DNA of 64,000 nucleotides from Stenotrophomonas acidaminiphila (GCF_001431595.1 NZ_LDJO01000026.1:186001-250000); one strand, 5' to 3'. Shown: positions 1 through 11,971, counted from the first letter of the stretch. Notes: a model not told the origin generated them from the sequence alone. Numbers and translations are program-made.

Positions 1-723
1 TGGGCGCTGCAGGCGCCGGATGGAAGCACCATGTTCGTCGATCCGGGCCAGGCGCAACCGGTGCTGGACGCGGCCACGCGGGGCATGCGGCCGACCGCCG
101 TGCTGCTTACCCACCACCACGACGACCACGTCGGCGGAGTCGCGGAACTGCGCGCACGCTGGCCCGACCTGACGGTCTTCGCACCGGAAGATGAACGGAT
201 TCACCTGGAATGTGAAAGAGTGGGTGAAGGTGACCGGGTAGAATCGTCCGGTTTCACGTTCTCGGTGCTGTCCGTCCCCGGCCACACCCGGAGCCATATC
301 GCCTTCCATGGCCACGGTCATCTGTTCTGTGGCGACACGTTGTTCAGCCTGGGCTGTGGACGCATGTTCGAAGGTACGCCCGCCCAGATGCTGGCCTCGC
401 TACGGCGACTGGCGGCACTGCCGGCGCAGACGCGGGTCTGCTGCGGGCATGAATACACGCTGGGCAATGCCGTGTTCGCGCGGCATGTCGATCCCACCAA
501 CGCGGCATTGCATCGCCGCCAACAGGAAGCCATGGACATGCGCAGCCGCTCCCGCCCTACCGTTCCCTCGCTGCTGGCCAGCGAACTGGAATGCAATCCC
601 TTCCTGCGCACGCATGCCGAACCCGTGCGCCAGGCCATTGCCGCGCGGCTGGGCCGCGCGCCGCTGGACGAAGTGGAAGTGTTCGCCGAATTACGGCGCT
701 GGAAAGACGGTTTCCGCGCGTGA
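1..723 (+). CDS. gloB: Hydroxyacylglutathione hydrolase (glyoxalase II), 5' end missing
   Basis: Hydrolyses S-D-lactoylglutathione to D-lactate and glutathione, the second step of cytosolic methylglyoxal detoxification. The reading frame is already open at base 1 ([10 protein letters not shown] precedes the first visible Met at 31), so the start lies upstream and only about 20 N-terminal residues seem to be missing. The metallo-beta-lactamase metal motif [10 protein letters not shown] is present, followed by the later ligands GHT, CGDTLF and CCGHEYT. The C-terminal glyoxalase II domain ends with RRWKDGFRA. The stop TGA overlaps the GTG start of the next gene, so the two are probably co-transcribed and translationally coupled. 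The family call is secure; only the N-terminus is unseen. Confidence 0.95.
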   Translation, partial: WALQAPDGSTMFVDPGQAQPVLDAATRGMRPTAVLLTHHHDDHVGGVAELRARWPDLTVFAPEDERIHLECERVGEGDRVESSGFTFSVLSVPGHTRSHIAFHGHGHLFCGDTLFSLGCGRMFEGTPAQMLASLRRLAALPAQTRVCCGHEYTLGNAVFARHVDPTNAALHRRQQEAMDMRSRSRPTVPSLLASELECNPFLRTHAEPVRQAIAARLGRAPLDEVEVFAELRRWKDGFRA

Positions 724-1931
724 GGCGGCATGGCCTGTCCCTGGCGCTGGGGCTGCTGCTCGGCGCCGGTGCCGGCGTCACCGCCGGCGCGCAGTCGCTG
801 CCGGCCAGTGCCGGCCTGACCCAGAACATCGCCTCGCTCGCGGCCCTGCCCGCCGACCCCGCGGCCCTGCCGGCGCCGCTCACCCGCAATGGCCACCAGA
901 TATTCGCCAGCTTCCGCGAGGGCCTGGCGATGGCGCAATGCGATGCGGACGCCACCAGCCCGCGCTGGCGCAGGCAGTTCGCGCACGCACCGTCACGGCT
1001 GGGCAATGTCGAGGATGACGCCCTGCCGCTGTTCGGTTATGTGGTGGACGAACTGCGCGCGGCCGGCCTGCCCACCGAGTTCGCGTTGATTCCCTTCGTG
1101 GAAAGCGGCTACCGCCCGGGCGCGCGCAATGCCAGCGGCCCGGCCGGGCTGTGGCAGTTCATCGCCACCACCGCGCGCAACCACCGGGTACCGATGGAGA
1201 GCGGCTATGACGGCCGGCTGTCGGCGGTCGATTCCACCCGCGCCGCGGTGCGCTACCTGAAAACGCTCTACGGCATGTTCGGCGGCGACTGGCAGTTGGC
1301 CGTCATGGCCTACAACGCGGGCGAGTACCGCATCCTGCAGGCGCTGCGCCGCGGCGGCATGAACGCGCAGAACGCGCGTCCGGCCGAGCTGCCGGGCCTG
1401 TCGCCGATCACCCATGCCTATGTCGAGAAGCTGCATGCCCTGGCATGCGTGCTCGAACAGGCGGAGAAGGAGCCGGAGCTGATGGCCGCCCTCGACCGCC
1501 CGGTACCGGTCCTGCGTGGTCATGCGCTGCCGGCCGGCACCACCCTGGCCGAGTGGTCGGCGCGCAATGCGCTGGACCCGGCGCGCGTGGCCCGGCTCAA
1601 CCCCGCCGTCAACGGCAAGCGCGCCGGTGTCCGGGTGCTGGCACCGGCACTGCCGGACATGCTCCTGGGCAGCGAAAGCCAGATCGCGGCATCCACCACG
1701 CCAGCGGTGTCGCTGCCCGCCCCGGCCCGCGTCGATGTCGCGGGCACCGCCGTGGCCATCGCGAGCACCGCCGGCACGGGACGTGGCCATACGGTCCGCA
1801 GCGGCGAATCGGCCTGGACGATCGCACGCCGCTACGGCATTCCGGTCAAGACCCTGCTTTCCCGCAACAACCTTGACGCCAACGCGATCCTCAAGCCCGG
1901 CATGGTGCTGCGTTTCGAGGAAAGCCGCTGA
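720..1931 (+). CDS. Exported lytic transglycosylase (MltD-like) with LysM domain
   Basis: Predicted murein lytic transglycosylase that cleaves glycan strands of peptidoglycan in the periplasm. I place the start at GTG 720, overlapping the gloB stop, because it yields MRRHG followed by a hydrophobic signal peptide ending near AGA-Q (403 aa); longer in-frame starts run through gloB. The SLT domain (about residues 95-250) carries the catalytic glutamate in PFVESGY (E128), GLWQF (143-147) and the later MAYNAGE motif. One LysM peptidoglycan-binding module fills residues 356-403 ([18 protein letters not shown]). E. coli MltD has two LysM repeats and a lipobox; here there is one repeat and no clear lipobox, so the exact class is open. 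Confidence 0.9.
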   Translation: MRRHGLSLALGLLLGAGAGVTAGAQSLPASAGLTQNIASLAALPADPAALPAPLTRNGHQIFASFREGLAMAQCDADATSPRWRRQFAHAPSRLGNVEDDALPLFGYVVDELRAAGLPTEFALIPFVESGYRPGARNASGPAGLWQFIATTARNHRVPMESGYDGRLSAVDSTRAAVRYLKTLYGMFGGDWQLAVMAYNAGEYRILQALRRGGMNAQNARPAELPGLSPITHAYVEKLHALACVLEQAEKEPELMAALDRPVPVLRGHALPAGTTLAEWSARNALDPARVARLNPAVNGKRAGVRVLAPALPDMLLGSESQIAASTTPAVSLPAPARVDVAGTAVAIASTAGTGRGHTVRSGESAWTIARRYGIPVKTLLSRNNLDANAILKPGMVLRFEESR

Positions 1932-1971
1932 CCCTTCGGTGCGGTGGCGCGCCAGCAATGGGAAAAAACGC

Positions 1972-1998
1972 GAAAGCCCGGCTGCGTGCCGGGCTTTC
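1972..1998. terminator. Bidirectional intrinsic terminator
   Basis: An 11-bp perfect stem GAAAGCCCGGC with loop TGCGT lies between the convergent transglycosylase gene and ppiD. A-rich sequence on its left gives a U-tract to minus-strand transcripts, so it may serve both genes. Confidence 0.75.
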
Positions 1999-2052
1999 TG
2001 CTTCATGGAGCGTGCGGGGCGTTCGCTGCAACGCCCCGGCCGCGCCCCGGGG

Positions 2053-4023
2053 TCAGAGCTGCGATTCCTGCACCTGCACCTTGAAGCGCTTGCGCAGGCC
2101 ATCGACGAACGCCTTGGCCGCCGCCGCACCGTCGATCTGGCTCAGCTGCTGCTTCAGCATCGCCAGCTGCGGCTCCGGCACTTCCTTCAGGTCGCCCGGG
2201 GTGACCTTGGTCACCGCGAACACCGCATAGCGGCCGTCATCCATCTCCACCTTGCCGTAGCTCGGCTTGCCGTCGGTCGGCGGCACCACGCTGAACACCG
2301 CCCGATTGGCGGCGGCCGTCGGCACCGGCGCCGAACGCGGCAGGCCCGGCATCGGCAACAGCTGCAGCTTCTCGCCCTCGGCCAGCGTCTGCAGCGTCTG
2401 CCCGCCCTGCAGCTTGGCCAGCAGCGCATCGGCCGCCTTCTTCGCTGCTTCCTCGGTACGGTGCGCACGCACCGCGGCGATCACCTGCTCGCGCGCCTGC
2501 GCCAGCGGGATGGCCTGTTCCGGCGTATGCGCGGTCACGCGGATCATCACGTTGTGGTTCGGGCCCAGTTCGATCGGGTCGCTGACCGTGCCGTCCTCCT
2601 TCAGCGCGTCGGAGAACGCCGCACGCAGCACCGCCGGGTTGGCGGCGATGCCGCTGGCGGTGGCGCGGGTGAACGGCCCCAGCGTCTGCACCGGCAGGCC
2701 CACTTCCTTGGCCGCCGAATCGAGCACGGTCGGATTCTTGTAGACCAGGTCCACCAGGCGCCCGCCCAGTTCGTTGAAGGCGCGCTCGGTATCGGCCTGC
2801 AGCTGCTCGGCCGCCAGCTGGTCGCGGACCTCCTCGAACGGACGTCCCTCGCCACCCTTGACCTCGCGCAGCTTCAGCACGTGGTAGCCGAACTCGGTCT
2901 TCACCGGGCCACTGATCTCGCCCGGCTGCATGGCGAACAGCGCGTCCTCGAACGGCTTCACCATCACCCCGTGCTCGACCCAGCCCAGGTCGCCGCCTTC
3001 GGCCTTGGAGCCCGGATCATCGGAATTGGCCTTGGCCAGCGCGGCGAAGTCGGCACCCGGCTGCCTGGCGTCGGCGGCCAGCTTGGCGGCCTTGGCTTCG
3101 GCGGCCTTCTGCGCGGCGGCGTCGCTGCCGGCGCTGATCAGGATGTGCGAGGCAAGGCGCTGCTCCGGCTTGACGAAGCGTGCCTTCTCTTCTTCATAGC
3201 GGCGGCGCAGGGCCGCCTCGTCCGCCGGCGTGGCCGCCGGCATGCGCGCCGCATCCAGCTCGACGTACTCGATGGACACGCTTTCCGGCTGCATGAAGTC
3301 GCGGGTATGGGTGTCGTACCACTGCTTGATCTGCGCGTCGTCCACCGCCGCGGTGTCGGCCTCCGGCGCCGGCAGCATGGCGAACTCCACGTCGCGCGTC
3401 TCGCCCAGCAGCTTCAGCAGGCGCTCGCTTTCGCCCTTGGTGGCAAAACCCGATTGCGCCAACGCGGTCGGGATGATCGACTGCTGCAGGCTGGTGCGGA
3501 CCACCTGGTCGAACATCGCCGGGGTGCGCGGCGGCTGGCTCTGCGCCAGCACCAGGCGGTACTGCTCGGCATCGAACTTGCCGTCGCGCTGGAACGCCGG
3601 GATCGCGGCGATGTAATTGCGCACCGCTTCGTCGCCGATCACGATCCGCGCGTCCTCGGCGGCCAGCCGCACTACCTGCTCGTCGATCAGCTGGTCGAGC
3701 ACGACCCGCTTGTTCTCGGTGGTCTCGAACTCGCGCGGATCGAAGCTGTCGCCCTGCTGCTGGCGGGCATCCATGCGCGCCTGTTCGAAGCGCGTGCGGA
3801 AATCCTCGACACTGATCTCATGGTGGCTCCACAGGAACGACATCGGCCACCACGACGGCGCCGAGCGCCACCACGACGGCGGTGCGGATACCTTGGCGAC
3901 GTTCTGCGCACCGACACCACCCAGGTAGCTGTTGTCGATCACGAACAGGAACGGAATCATCAGCAGCCCCAGGATCACGGTCACGATCCAGCCCGAGGTC
4001 TTGTCGCGGAGTTTCTGCAGCAT
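2053..4023 (-). CDS. ppiD: Periplasmic peptidyl-prolyl isomerase / folding chaperone PpiD
   Basis: Inner-membrane-anchored chaperone that binds polypeptides emerging from the Sec translocon into the periplasm. The start at 4023 gives MLQKLRDKTSG followed by one membrane helix (about residues 12-30), the typical PpiD topology, and a 656-residue protein of normal family length. A SurA-type N-terminal region (about 45-215) is followed by a parvulin-type PPIC domain with SHILI, ADFAALAK, GGDLGW and FGYHVLKL. It is the last gene of the tig-clpP-clpX-lon-hupB-ppiD order known from E. coli, here separated from hupB by four tRNA genes. A terminator sits upstream at 4175-4194, so ppiD probably has its own promoter. 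Confidence 0.95.
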   Translation of the reverse strand: MLQKLRDKTSGWIVTVILGLLMIPFLFVIDNSYLGGVGAQNVAKVSAPPSWWRSAPSWWPMSFLWSHHEISVEDFRTRFEQARMDARQQQGDSFDPREFETTENKRVVLDQLIDEQVVRLAAEDARIVIGDEAVRNYIAAIPAFQRDGKFDAEQYRLVLAQSQPPRTPAMFDQVVRTSLQQSIIPTALAQSGFATKGESERLLKLLGETRDVEFAMLPAPEADTAAVDDAQIKQWYDTHTRDFMQPESVSIEYVELDAARMPAATPADEAALRRRYEEEKARFVKPEQRLASHILISAGSDAAAQKAAEAKAAKLAADARQPGADFAALAKANSDDPGSKAEGGDLGWVEHGVMVKPFEDALFAMQPGEISGPVKTEFGYHVLKLREVKGGEGRPFEEVRDQLAAEQLQADTERAFNELGGRLVDLVYKNPTVLDSAAKEVGLPVQTLGPFTRATASGIAANPAVLRAAFSDALKEDGTVSDPIELGPNHNVMIRVTAHTPEQAIPLAQAREQVIAAVRAHRTEEAAKKAADALLAKLQGGQTLQTLAEGEKLQLLPMPGLPRSAPVPTAAANRAVFSVVPPTDGKPSYGKVEMDDGRYAVFAVTKVTPGDLKEVPEPQLAMLKQQLSQIDGAAAAKAFVDGLRKRFKVQVQESQL

Positions 4024-4174
4024 GGGAAAATCAAGGCCTGATTGGCGAGCCGGGCAGTGTAACCCGCTTCCCGCCTGACTCCCAACCGGCGCCGGCGGCG
4101 CGTGCGCTCCCCGTCCACGCACGACGTCGTTGCCGTGGCGGCGGCCAGGGCCGGGGCAGATGGCGAAAAAAAAA

Positions 4175-4194
4175 CCCCGGGCTTTTGCCCGGGG
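4175..4194 (-). terminator. Intrinsic terminator after the tRNA-Asp genes
   Basis: The stem CCCCGGGC with loop TTTT is followed, in the minus-strand direction, by nine T residues (plus-strand A-run at 4166-4174). It should end the transcript carrying tRNA-Val and the three tRNA-Asp genes just before ppiD. Confidence 0.9.
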
Positions 4195-4205
4195 CTTCGA
4201 ATCAA

Positions 4206-4282
4206 TGGCGGAGCGGACGGGACTCGAACCCGCGACCTCCGGCGTGACAGGCCAGCATTCTAACCAGCTGAACTACCGCTCC
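4206..4282 (-). tRNA. tRNA-Asp (GTC), copy 3 in transcription order
   Basis: The cloverleaf is complete: acceptor GGAGCGG/CCGCTCC, anticodon loop CTGTCAC with anticodon GTC, T-arm GGTTCGAGTCC. The 3' CCA is encoded. Identical to the two copies upstream. Confidence 0.97.
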
Positions 4283-4322
4283 GCATATTGCAACCGCTAC
4301 CGGCCGACTTCGCGACCGGGGT

Positions 4323-4340
4323 GCCACTGCATGCAGTGGC
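4323..4340. repeat. 18-bp perfect palindrome between tRNA-Asp copies
   Basis: GCCACTGCA is followed directly by its reverse complement TGCAGTGGC, in the spacer between tRNA-Asp copies 2 and 3. With no loop or U-tract it is not a classic terminator. It may help processing of the tRNA precursor or be incidental. Confidence 0.6.
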
Positions 4341-4349
4341 GGGTGGAAC

Positions 4350-4426
4350 TGGCGGAGCGGACGGGACTCGAACCCGCGACCTCCGGCGTGACAGGCCAGC
4401 ATTCTAACCAGCTGAACTACCGCTCC
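4350..4426 (-). tRNA. tRNA-Asp (GTC), copy 2
   Basis: Same 77-nt sequence as the neighbouring copies, anticodon GTC, CCA encoded in the gene. Confidence 0.97.
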
Positions 4427-4477
4427 GCACTTGATTGTTCGCTTCCAGCACCACTCCAGGAAGAGTGGAGAGAAAGC

Positions 4478-4503
4478 AAGGCCCCCGATTGCTCAGGGGC
4501 CTT
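4478..4503. repeat. Inverted repeat between tRNA-Asp copies 1 and 2
   Basis: AAGGCCCC (4478-4485) pairs with GGGGCCTT (4496-4503) across a 10-nt loop. The minus strand continues as GCTTTCTC, a weak U-tract, so this may be a partial terminator or a processing hairpin. A second small stem, CCACTC/GAGTGG, lies at 4451-4468. Confidence 0.55.
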
Positions 4504-4511
4504 CTTGAAAC

Positions 4512-4588
4512 TGGCGGAGCGGACGGGACTCGAACCCGCGACCTCCGGCGTGACAGGCCAGCATTCTAACCAGCTGAACTACCGCTCC
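4512..4588 (-). tRNA. tRNA-Asp (GTC), copy 1
   Basis: Same 77-nt sequence as the other two copies, anticodon GTC, CCA encoded; lies 31 bases downstream of tRNA-Val. Confidence 0.97.
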
Positions 4589-4619
4589 ACTTTCAATACT
4601 GCTCGACGGTGCTTCTTCG

Positions 4620-4694
4620 TGGTGGGTGCTGAGGGTTTCGAACCCCCGACCCTCTCCTTGTAAGGGAGACGCTCTACCACTGAGCTAAGCACCC
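4620..4694 (-). tRNA. tRNA-Val (TAC)
   Basis: 75 nt including encoded CCA. Acceptor GGGTGCT/AGCACCC, anticodon stem-loop CTCCCTTACAAGGAG with TAC. Its 5' end is only 12 bases after the hupB stop codon, leaving no room for a terminator, so it is probably transcribed together with hupB. Confidence 0.97.
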
Positions 4695-4706
4695 CCGGTG
4701 AGCCGC

Positions 4707-4979
4707 TTAGTTTACAGCGTCCTTCAGGGCTTTACCAGCCTTGAAAGCGGGATTTTTCGAAGCGGCGATCTTGATGGTGTCGCCGGTCTTCGGGTTGCGA
4801 CCGGTGCGCTCGGCACGCTCGCGGACCTGGAAGGTACCGAAACCCACCAGCGTCACGGCGTCGCCCTTCTTCAGCGCCTTGGTGATCTCGGCGACGACGG
4901 CATCGACCGCACGGCCGGCTTCGGCCTTGGAGAGGTCAGCAGCAGCGGCAACGCCGTCGATCAATTCGGTCTTGTTCAT
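4707..4979 (-). CDS. hupB: DNA-binding protein HU-beta
   Basis: Small nucleoid-associated protein that bends DNA as a dimer. Start ATG 4979 gives [11 protein letters not shown] and 90 residues, the standard HU length. The family signature [21 protein letters not shown] forms the beta-arm with the DNA-intercalating proline (RNPKTG), followed by [14 protein letters not shown]. The upstream sequence GGGAGTTATTACATA contains a Shine-Dalgarno at slightly long spacing. It follows lon in the standard order, with 208 bases between the lon stop and its start. Downstream the transcript runs directly into tRNA-Val with no terminator visible between. Confidence 0.97.
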   Translation of the reverse strand: MNKTELIDGVAAAADLSKAEAGRAVDAVVAEITKALKKGDAVTLVGFGTFQVRERAERTGRNPKTGDTIKIAASKNPAFKAGKALKDAVN

Positions 4980-5070
4980 TATGTAATAACTCCCTATGCG
5001 GCAATCCGCGGAATAGATTGGATTGGTCGCCGCCATCACTGCGGCGGCGGCGGCCGTAAGATCCTGCAAA

Positions 5071-5100
5071 CACGTCGCCCGCTCATCGAGCGGGCGCGTG
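5071..5100 (-). terminator. Probable lon terminator hairpin
   Basis: CGCCCGCTC (5076-5084) pairs with GAGCGGGCG (5088-5096) around loop ATC, extended by CACG/CGTG with one bulge. It lies 88 bases downstream of the lon stop and before hupB. On the minus strand it is followed by only a short T-tract (GTTTGC), so efficiency is uncertain. Confidence 0.6.
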
Positions 5101-5187
5101 AGTCGCACTTTTATACCAGCGCCCCCCTACCCACGCAAGCCGAAAAGCCAATAACGACGCGGGTTTCAAGGGATTTTGCGTTCATCA

Positions 5188-7644
<2,457 letters not shown>

Positions 7645-7683
7645 GGGGGGCTCCACTTGGATTCGGGGGTGGCCATGAAAAAA

Positions 7684-7712
7684 GCCGATGGCCCCGTTAT
7701 GGGGCCATCGGC
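7684..7712 (-). terminator. clpX terminator
   Basis: A 12-bp perfect stem GCCGATGGCCCC with loop GTTAT is followed on the minus strand by TTTTTT (plus-strand A-run 7678-7683). It ends clpX transcription 40 bases before the lon start, so lon must have its own promoter within or after this element. Confidence 0.9.
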
Positions 7713-7789
7713 GGGGTGATGCAAGTGGCGTAGGAGGAGCACCTGAACCGGGCTTCATCCGGCCCGGGCAGGATGTCCGAACTGCCTAT

Positions 7790-9070
7790 TCAGTCACCGG
7801 ATGCAGCCTTGGCCGGCGGCGTCTGGTAGATCACGTACGGCTCGGACTTGTGCTCGATGACCGACTCGTCCACCACCACCTTGCTCACGTTTTCCTGCGA
7901 CGGCAGGTCGTACATGGTGTCCAGCAGCACCGACTCGACGATGGTGCGCAGGCCGCGCGCGCCGGTCTTGCGCTTGAGCGCCTTCTTGGCGATGGCCGAC
8001 AGCGCGTCCGGACGGAACTCGAGCTCGACGTTCTCCATCTCGAACAGCTTCTTGAACTGCTTGGTGATGGCGTTCTTCGGTTCGGTCAGGATCCTGACCA
8101 GCGCCGTCTCGTCCAGCTCCTCCAGGGTCGCCACCACCGGCAGGCGGCCGACGAACTCCGGGATCAGGCCGAACTTGATCAGGTCCTCGGGCTCGACCTC
8201 GGCCAGCACCTTGCCCACTTCCTGCTTGCGCTCGCTGCTCTTGACCTTGGCACCGAAACCGATGCCGCCGGCCTCGCTGGAGCGCTGCTGGATGACCTTG
8301 TCCAGGCCGGCGAACGCACCGCCGCAGATGAACAGGATGTTCTTGGTGTCCACCTGCAGGAATTCCTGCTGCGGATGCTTGCGCCCGCCCTGCGGCGGCA
8401 CGCTGGCCACGGTGCCTTCGATCAGCTTCAGCAGGGCCTGCTGCACGCCTTCGCCGGACACGTCGCGGGTGATCGACGGGTTCTCGCTCTTGCGCGAGAT
8501 CTTGTCGATCTCGTCGATGTAGACGATGCCCTGCTGCGCCTTCTCGACGTCGTAGTCGCACTTCTGCAGCAGCTTCTGGATGATGTTCTCCACGTCCTCG
8601 CCGACATAGCCGGCTTCGGTCAGCGTGGTTGCATCGGCCATGGTGAACGGCACGTTGAGCAGCCGCGCCAGCGTCTCGGCCAGCAGCGTCTTGCCCGAAC
8701 CGGTCGGGCCGACCAGCAGGATGTTGGACTTGGACAGCTCGACGTCGTCGCTCTTCTGACGGCTCTCGATGCGCTTGTAATGGTTGTACACGGCCACCGC
8801 CAGCGTGCGCTTGGCGCGGTTCTGGCCGATCACGTACTGGTCCAGGACCTCGAGGATCTCGCGCGGCTTGGGCAGCGAACTGCGTGCCGACTGCGCCTTT
8901 TCCTCAAGTTCCTCGCGGATGATGTCGTTGCACAGCTCCACGCATTCATCGCAGATGAACACGCTCGGACCCGCGATCAGCTTGCGTACTTCATGCTGAC
9001 TCTTGCCGCAGAACGAGCAGTAAAGGATCTTGCCGCTGTCTCCGGAACGACCTTGCCGGTCTTCGCTCAT
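7790..9070 (-). CDS. clpX: ClpX, ATPase subunit of the ClpXP protease
   Basis: AAA+ unfoldase that feeds tagged substrates into ClpP. 426 residues. The N-terminal zinc-binding domain has four cysteines (C18, C21, C40, C43; ILYCSFCGK and FICDEC) that mediate substrate and adaptor binding. Walker A is [12 protein letters not shown], Walker [10 protein letters not shown], and the pore loop GYVGEDVE is present, as are the IGF-type residues IGFGAK that dock onto ClpP. It is encoded downstream of clpP with a 127-base spacer containing a small GC hairpin, so the two genes may be only partly co-transcribed. Confidence 0.98.
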   Translation of the reverse strand: MSEDRQGRSGDSGKILYCSFCGKSQHEVRKLIAGPSVFICDECVELCNDIIREELEEKAQSARSSLPKPREILEVLDQYVIGQNRAKRTLAVAVYNHYKRIESRQKSDDVELSKSNILLVGPTGSGKTLLAETLARLLNVPFTMADATTLTEAGYVGEDVENIIQKLLQKCDYDVEKAQQGIVYIDEIDKISRKSENPSITRDVSGEGVQQALLKLIEGTVASVPPQGGRKHPQQEFLQVDTKNILFICGGAFAGLDKVIQQRSSEAGGIGFGAKVKSSERKQEVGKVLAEVEPEDLIKFGLIPEFVGRLPVVATLEELDETALVRILTEPKNAITKQFKKLFEMENVELEFRPDALSAIAKKALKRKTGARGLRTIVESVLLDTMYDLPSQENVSKVVVDESVIEHKSEPYVIYQTPPAKAASGD

Positions 9071-9091
9071 GCTTCGCTTACCCAGTTGCTC

Positions 9092-9108
9092 CCCCCGTGA
9101 ACAGGGGG
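9092..9108. repeat. Small GC hairpin in the clpP-clpX spacer
   Basis: CCCCC (9092-9096) pairs with GGGGG (9104-9108) around GTGAACA, 22 bases upstream of the clpX start. No U-tract follows. It could attenuate read-through from clpP or affect clpX translation. Confidence 0.4.
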
Positions 9109-9197
9109 TTCGATTTCGAGAATAGCACAGGGCCGGATGGACGCCAGTCCACTTCCGACCCTGCAGAAAACGCCGTGTTTTCGGCTACTTAGGCCGG

Positions 9198-9824
9198 TCA
9201 CGCCGGCTGGATCGACTCGTCGGGACGCCGCTCCAGGACCTGGTCCACCAGACCATAGGCCTGGGCATCGGCGGCGCTCTTGAAGTTGTCGCGCTCGGTG
9301 TCGCGCGCGATGGTCTCCAGCGACTGGCCGGTGTGCTTGGCCAGCACCTCGTTCAGGCGCGCGCGCAGGGTCAGGATCTCGCGGGCGTGGATGTCGATGT
9401 CGGTGGCCTGGCCCTGGAAGCCGCCCAGCGGCTGGTGGATCATCACCCGCGAATTGGGCAGCGCGAAGCGCTTGCCGGCCGCGCCCGCCGCCAGCAGCAG
9501 CGCGCCCATCGAGGCGGCCTGGCCGACGCAGATGGTGCTCACGTCCGGCTTGATGTACTGCATGGTGTCGTAGATCGCCATGCCGGCGGTGACCACGCCA
9601 CCGGGCGAGTTGATGTAGATGCTGATGTCCTTTTCCGGGTTTTCCGCTTCCAGGAAAAGCAGCTGCGCCACCACCAGGTTCGCCATGTGGTCGTCGATCG
9701 GGCCGACCAGGAAAATCAGGCGCTCCTTCAGCAGGCGCGAATAGATGTCATAGGCGCGCTCGCCGCGGCTGGTCTGTTCGACCACCATTGGAACCAGGTT
9801 CAGGGCTTTGGCTCGGTTGTCCAT
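9198..9824 (-). CDS. clpP: ClpP, proteolytic subunit of ATP-dependent Clp protease
   Basis: Serine peptidase forming the tetradecameric chamber of ClpXP. I use ATG 9824 ([13 protein letters not shown], 208 aa), which has AGGTG about 10 bases upstream; a GTG four codons earlier is the alternative. Catalytic triad: Ser105 in GQAASMGA, His130 in MIHQPLGG, Asp179 in DTERDNF. The stretch [20 protein letters not shown] is the conserved processing and assembly region. Gene order tig-clpP-clpX matches the classical protein quality-control cluster. Confidence 0.98.
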   Translation of the reverse strand: MDNRAKALNLVPMVVEQTSRGERAYDIYSRLLKERLIFLVGPIDDHMANLVVAQLLFLEAENPEKDISIYINSPGGVVTAGMAIYDTMQYIKPDVSTICVGQAASMGALLLAAGAAGKRFALPNSRVMIHQPLGGFQGQATDIDIHAREILTLRARLNEVLAKHTGQSLETIARDTERDNFKSAADAQAYGLVDQVLERRPDESIQPA

Positions 9825-9859
9825 TACGTGGGGCACCTAATCTTGACGGGGAAACATCA

Positions 9860-9879
9860 CCCCGCGCCAGGGCGCGGGG
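9860..9879. terminator. GC hairpin between tig and clpP
   Basis: CCCCGCGCC and GGCGCGGGG flank a 2-base centre in the 72-base spacer. The T-tract on the minus strand is poor (TGATGTTT), so it may only reduce read-through from tig into clpP. Confidence 0.45.
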
Positions 9880-9896
9880 CGGGTGGAGCGACCGCC

Positions 9897-11192
9897 TTAC
9901 GGGCGGATCGCTTCCTGGAACGTCAGCACCTGCTCGGTGTGCTGGGCACGCTCGGCGATCCAGTCGATGACCTGCTCTTCCATCACGCGGTTCTGCAGGC
10001 CACTCATCAGCTGGGGGTCGTTGCGGTACATCTCAATGACCTGCTCGGGCTCTTCGTAGGTCGAGGCGATCAGGCGCATGGTTTCGTTCAGGCGCTTCGG
10101 ATCCAGGCGCAGGTCGTTGCGGCGTGCGACTTCGCCGACCAGCAGGCCGACCAGCACGCGCTTGGAGGCGGCGTCCTTGAAGCCCTCGTGGGCGTCGGCC
10201 GGCACCTGGCCCGGGTTGCCGCCCTGGCGGCGGATCGCGTCGACCTGCTGCGCCAGCATGGCACGGGCTTCGTTCTCGACCAGGCGCGGCGGCAGCTCGA
10301 CCGAAGCATAGGCGGCGATCAGCTGCTCGCCCACTTCACGGCGCAGGCGGTTCATCAGCGCGCCCTTGAGCTCGCGCTCCAGGTTGGCGCGGATGTCGGC
10401 GCGGAACTGCGCCAGCTCGCCGTTCTTCACGCCGAAGCTCTTGATGAAGGCCGCATCGACCTCCGGCACCACCGGCTCGGACACCTCGGCGGCCTTGACC
10501 GTCACCTTGACGTTCTTGCCGGCCAGGGCCGGCACGCGCCAGTCGGCCGGGAACTCGACGTCCAGCGTCTTCTCTTCGCCCTTGGCCAGGCCGACCAGGC
10601 CCTGCTCGATCTGCTCGAACATCATGCCCTGGCCGATGATGATGGTGCCCTGCTCGGCGCCTTCGGCCGGCAGCCGCTCGTCACCGGCCTGCGACCAGGT
10701 TTCCAGCGCGACCAGGTCGCCTTCCTGCGCGCCACGCGCGACCGCCTTCCAGCTGCGGCGCTGCTGGCGCAGGTTCTCGATCATCTGGTCGATGTCGGCG
10801 TCGGTGACTTCGGCGCTGTGGCGCACCACGGTCAGCTTGGTCACGTCGACATCGCCGAAATCCGGCACCAGCTCGACGGTGGCGACGAAATCGAATTCGC
10901 CTTCGCCGGCCTTGTCGATGCGCGGATTGCCGGCGATGCGCAGCTCATGCTGGCGCAGCGCGGCGTCGAAGGTCTCGCGCAGCAGGCCGTCCATCGCCTC
11001 GGCGCGCACCTGCTGGCCGAAACGCTGCTCGACCACCTTGGCCGGCACCTTGCCCGGACGGAAGCCCTTGATGCGCACGGTGCGCGCGATCTCGCCGAGC
11101 CGGCCGTTGATGTGGCTCTGCAGGCGCTCCTCCGGCAGGGAGAAGGTCAGGCGGCGTTCCAGGTTGCCGGTGGATTCGATCGAAGCTTGCAT
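9897..11192 (-). CDS. tig: Trigger factor, ribosome-associated chaperone
   Basis: Binds ribosomal protein L23 at the exit tunnel and shields nascent chains; has FKBP-type peptidyl-prolyl isomerase activity. ATG 11192 gives [16 protein letters not shown] and 431 residues, the normal family length; the longer frame upstream reads through tRNA-Leu and is rejected. The ribosome-binding signature GFRPGKVP is present (the canonical form is GFRxGKxP). The PPIase domain (about 150-245) starts near GDLVALETW, and the C-terminal helical arms follow. The 168-base upstream gap to tRNA-Leu should hold the promoter. Confidence 0.98.
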   Translation of the reverse strand: MQASIESTGNLERRLTFSLPEERLQSHINGRLGEIARTVRIKGFRPGKVPAKVVEQRFGQQVRAEAMDGLLRETFDAALRQHELRIAGNPRIDKAGEGEFDFVATVELVPDFGDVDVTKLTVVRHSAEVTDADIDQMIENLRQQRRSWKAVARGAQEGDLVALETWSQAGDERLPAEGAEQGTIIIGQGMMFEQIEQGLVGLAKGEEKTLDVEFPADWRVPALAGKNVKVTVKAAEVSEPVVPEVDAAFIKSFGVKNGELAQFRADIRANLERELKGALMNRLRREVGEQLIAAYASVELPPRLVENEARAMLAQQVDAIRRQGGNPGQVPADAHEGFKDAASKRVLVGLLVGEVARRNDLRLDPKRLNETMRLIASTYEEPEQVIEMYRNDPQLMSGLQNRVMEEQVIDWIAERAQHTEQVLTFQEAIRP

Positions 11193-11360
11193 GTGGACTC
11201 CTGCCACCGGTGGCGCCCTGGCCCCCGGCACGATGTGGAAGATGAACGGTTTCCGACGGACATGATTCCGCCGCAGCCCTGTAGTTTCGCCGATTCCGGC
11301 TGGCGCTTCCAGCCTGCCCCCGGACAGGTGCGCCCGGGGAACATCCGGCAGACACACGGA

Positions 11361-11445
<85 letters not shown>

Positions 11446-11599
11446 GTCCGGCCGGCATTGTTGCAGACCTGTGGGCAAAAAAGCTGCCGGATGCGCCTTT
11501 CGCACCTGCAGGCGATCGCCCCAGGGGGCGCCGACCGCGGGGACGGCAAGGCCACGGCATCGGAATGCACCGGCCACGCCCGGAAGCAGGCAAAGAAAA

Positions 11600-11623
11600 G
11601 GGCACCCGCCGTAGCGGATGCCC
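11600..11623 (-). terminator. Terminator between tRNA-Lys copy 2 and tRNA-Leu
   Basis: On the minus strand GGGCATCCGC pairs, with one mismatch, with GCGGGTGCCC and is followed by TTTTCTTT. It suggests that tRNA-Leu is at least partly outside the main tRNA operon. Confidence 0.75.
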
Positions 11624-11628
11624 TTGTC

Positions 11629-11704
11629 TGGTGGGCTGTCAAGGATTCGAACCTTGGACCTATTGATTAAGAGTCAACTGCTCTACCAACTGAGCTAACA
11701 GCCC
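11629..11704 (-). tRNA. tRNA-Lys (CTT), copy 2
   Basis: 76 nt. Acceptor GGGCTGT/ACAGCCC, anticodon stem-loop TTGACTCTTAATCAA with CTT, CCA encoded. It differs from copy 1 mainly in the acceptor stem and anticodon-stem flank. Confidence 0.96.
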
Positions 11705-11780
11705 TGAAACATGGGTGCGCACTGCTGCCTGCGACACCGGATTCCTGCAGGAAAACGCAGGACCCTCACTCTGGAGGAAA

Positions 11781-11808
11781 ACAGCCACCCGGCGTGCCAG
11801 GTGGCTGT
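11781..11808 (-). terminator. Terminator between the two tRNA-Lys genes
   Basis: ACAGCCACC (11781-11789) pairs with GGTGGCTGT (11800-11808), and the minus strand continues with TTTTCC. The stem sequence resembles the acceptor of the neighbouring tRNA-His (GGTGGCTGT), so it may have arisen by copying a tRNA end. Confidence 0.65.
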
Positions 11809-11814
11809 CTTTGT

Positions 11815-11890
<76 letters not shown>

Positions 11891-11971
11891 TGAAAATCAG
11901 GGGGCAAATGATACCTGCACCCTTCAGTTCCTTCAACCCCGGAATGCACATTCCGGCGTCTTTCTGTTCAA

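Noticed and set aside
591-719. Upstream extension of the transglycosylase start to ATG 591
   Set aside because: It would overlap gloB by 130 bases and hide the signal peptide; GTG 720 fits the secretory N-terminus.
1516-4041. Long plus-strand open frame across the transglycosylase and ppiD
   Set aside because: Two genes on opposite strands with clear motifs cover it, and the terminator at 1972-1998 interrupts it.
4206-4588. Three repeated units resembling a CRISPR array
   Set aside because: The repeats are complete tRNA-Asp genes with cloverleaf and CCA, and the spacers are unequal.
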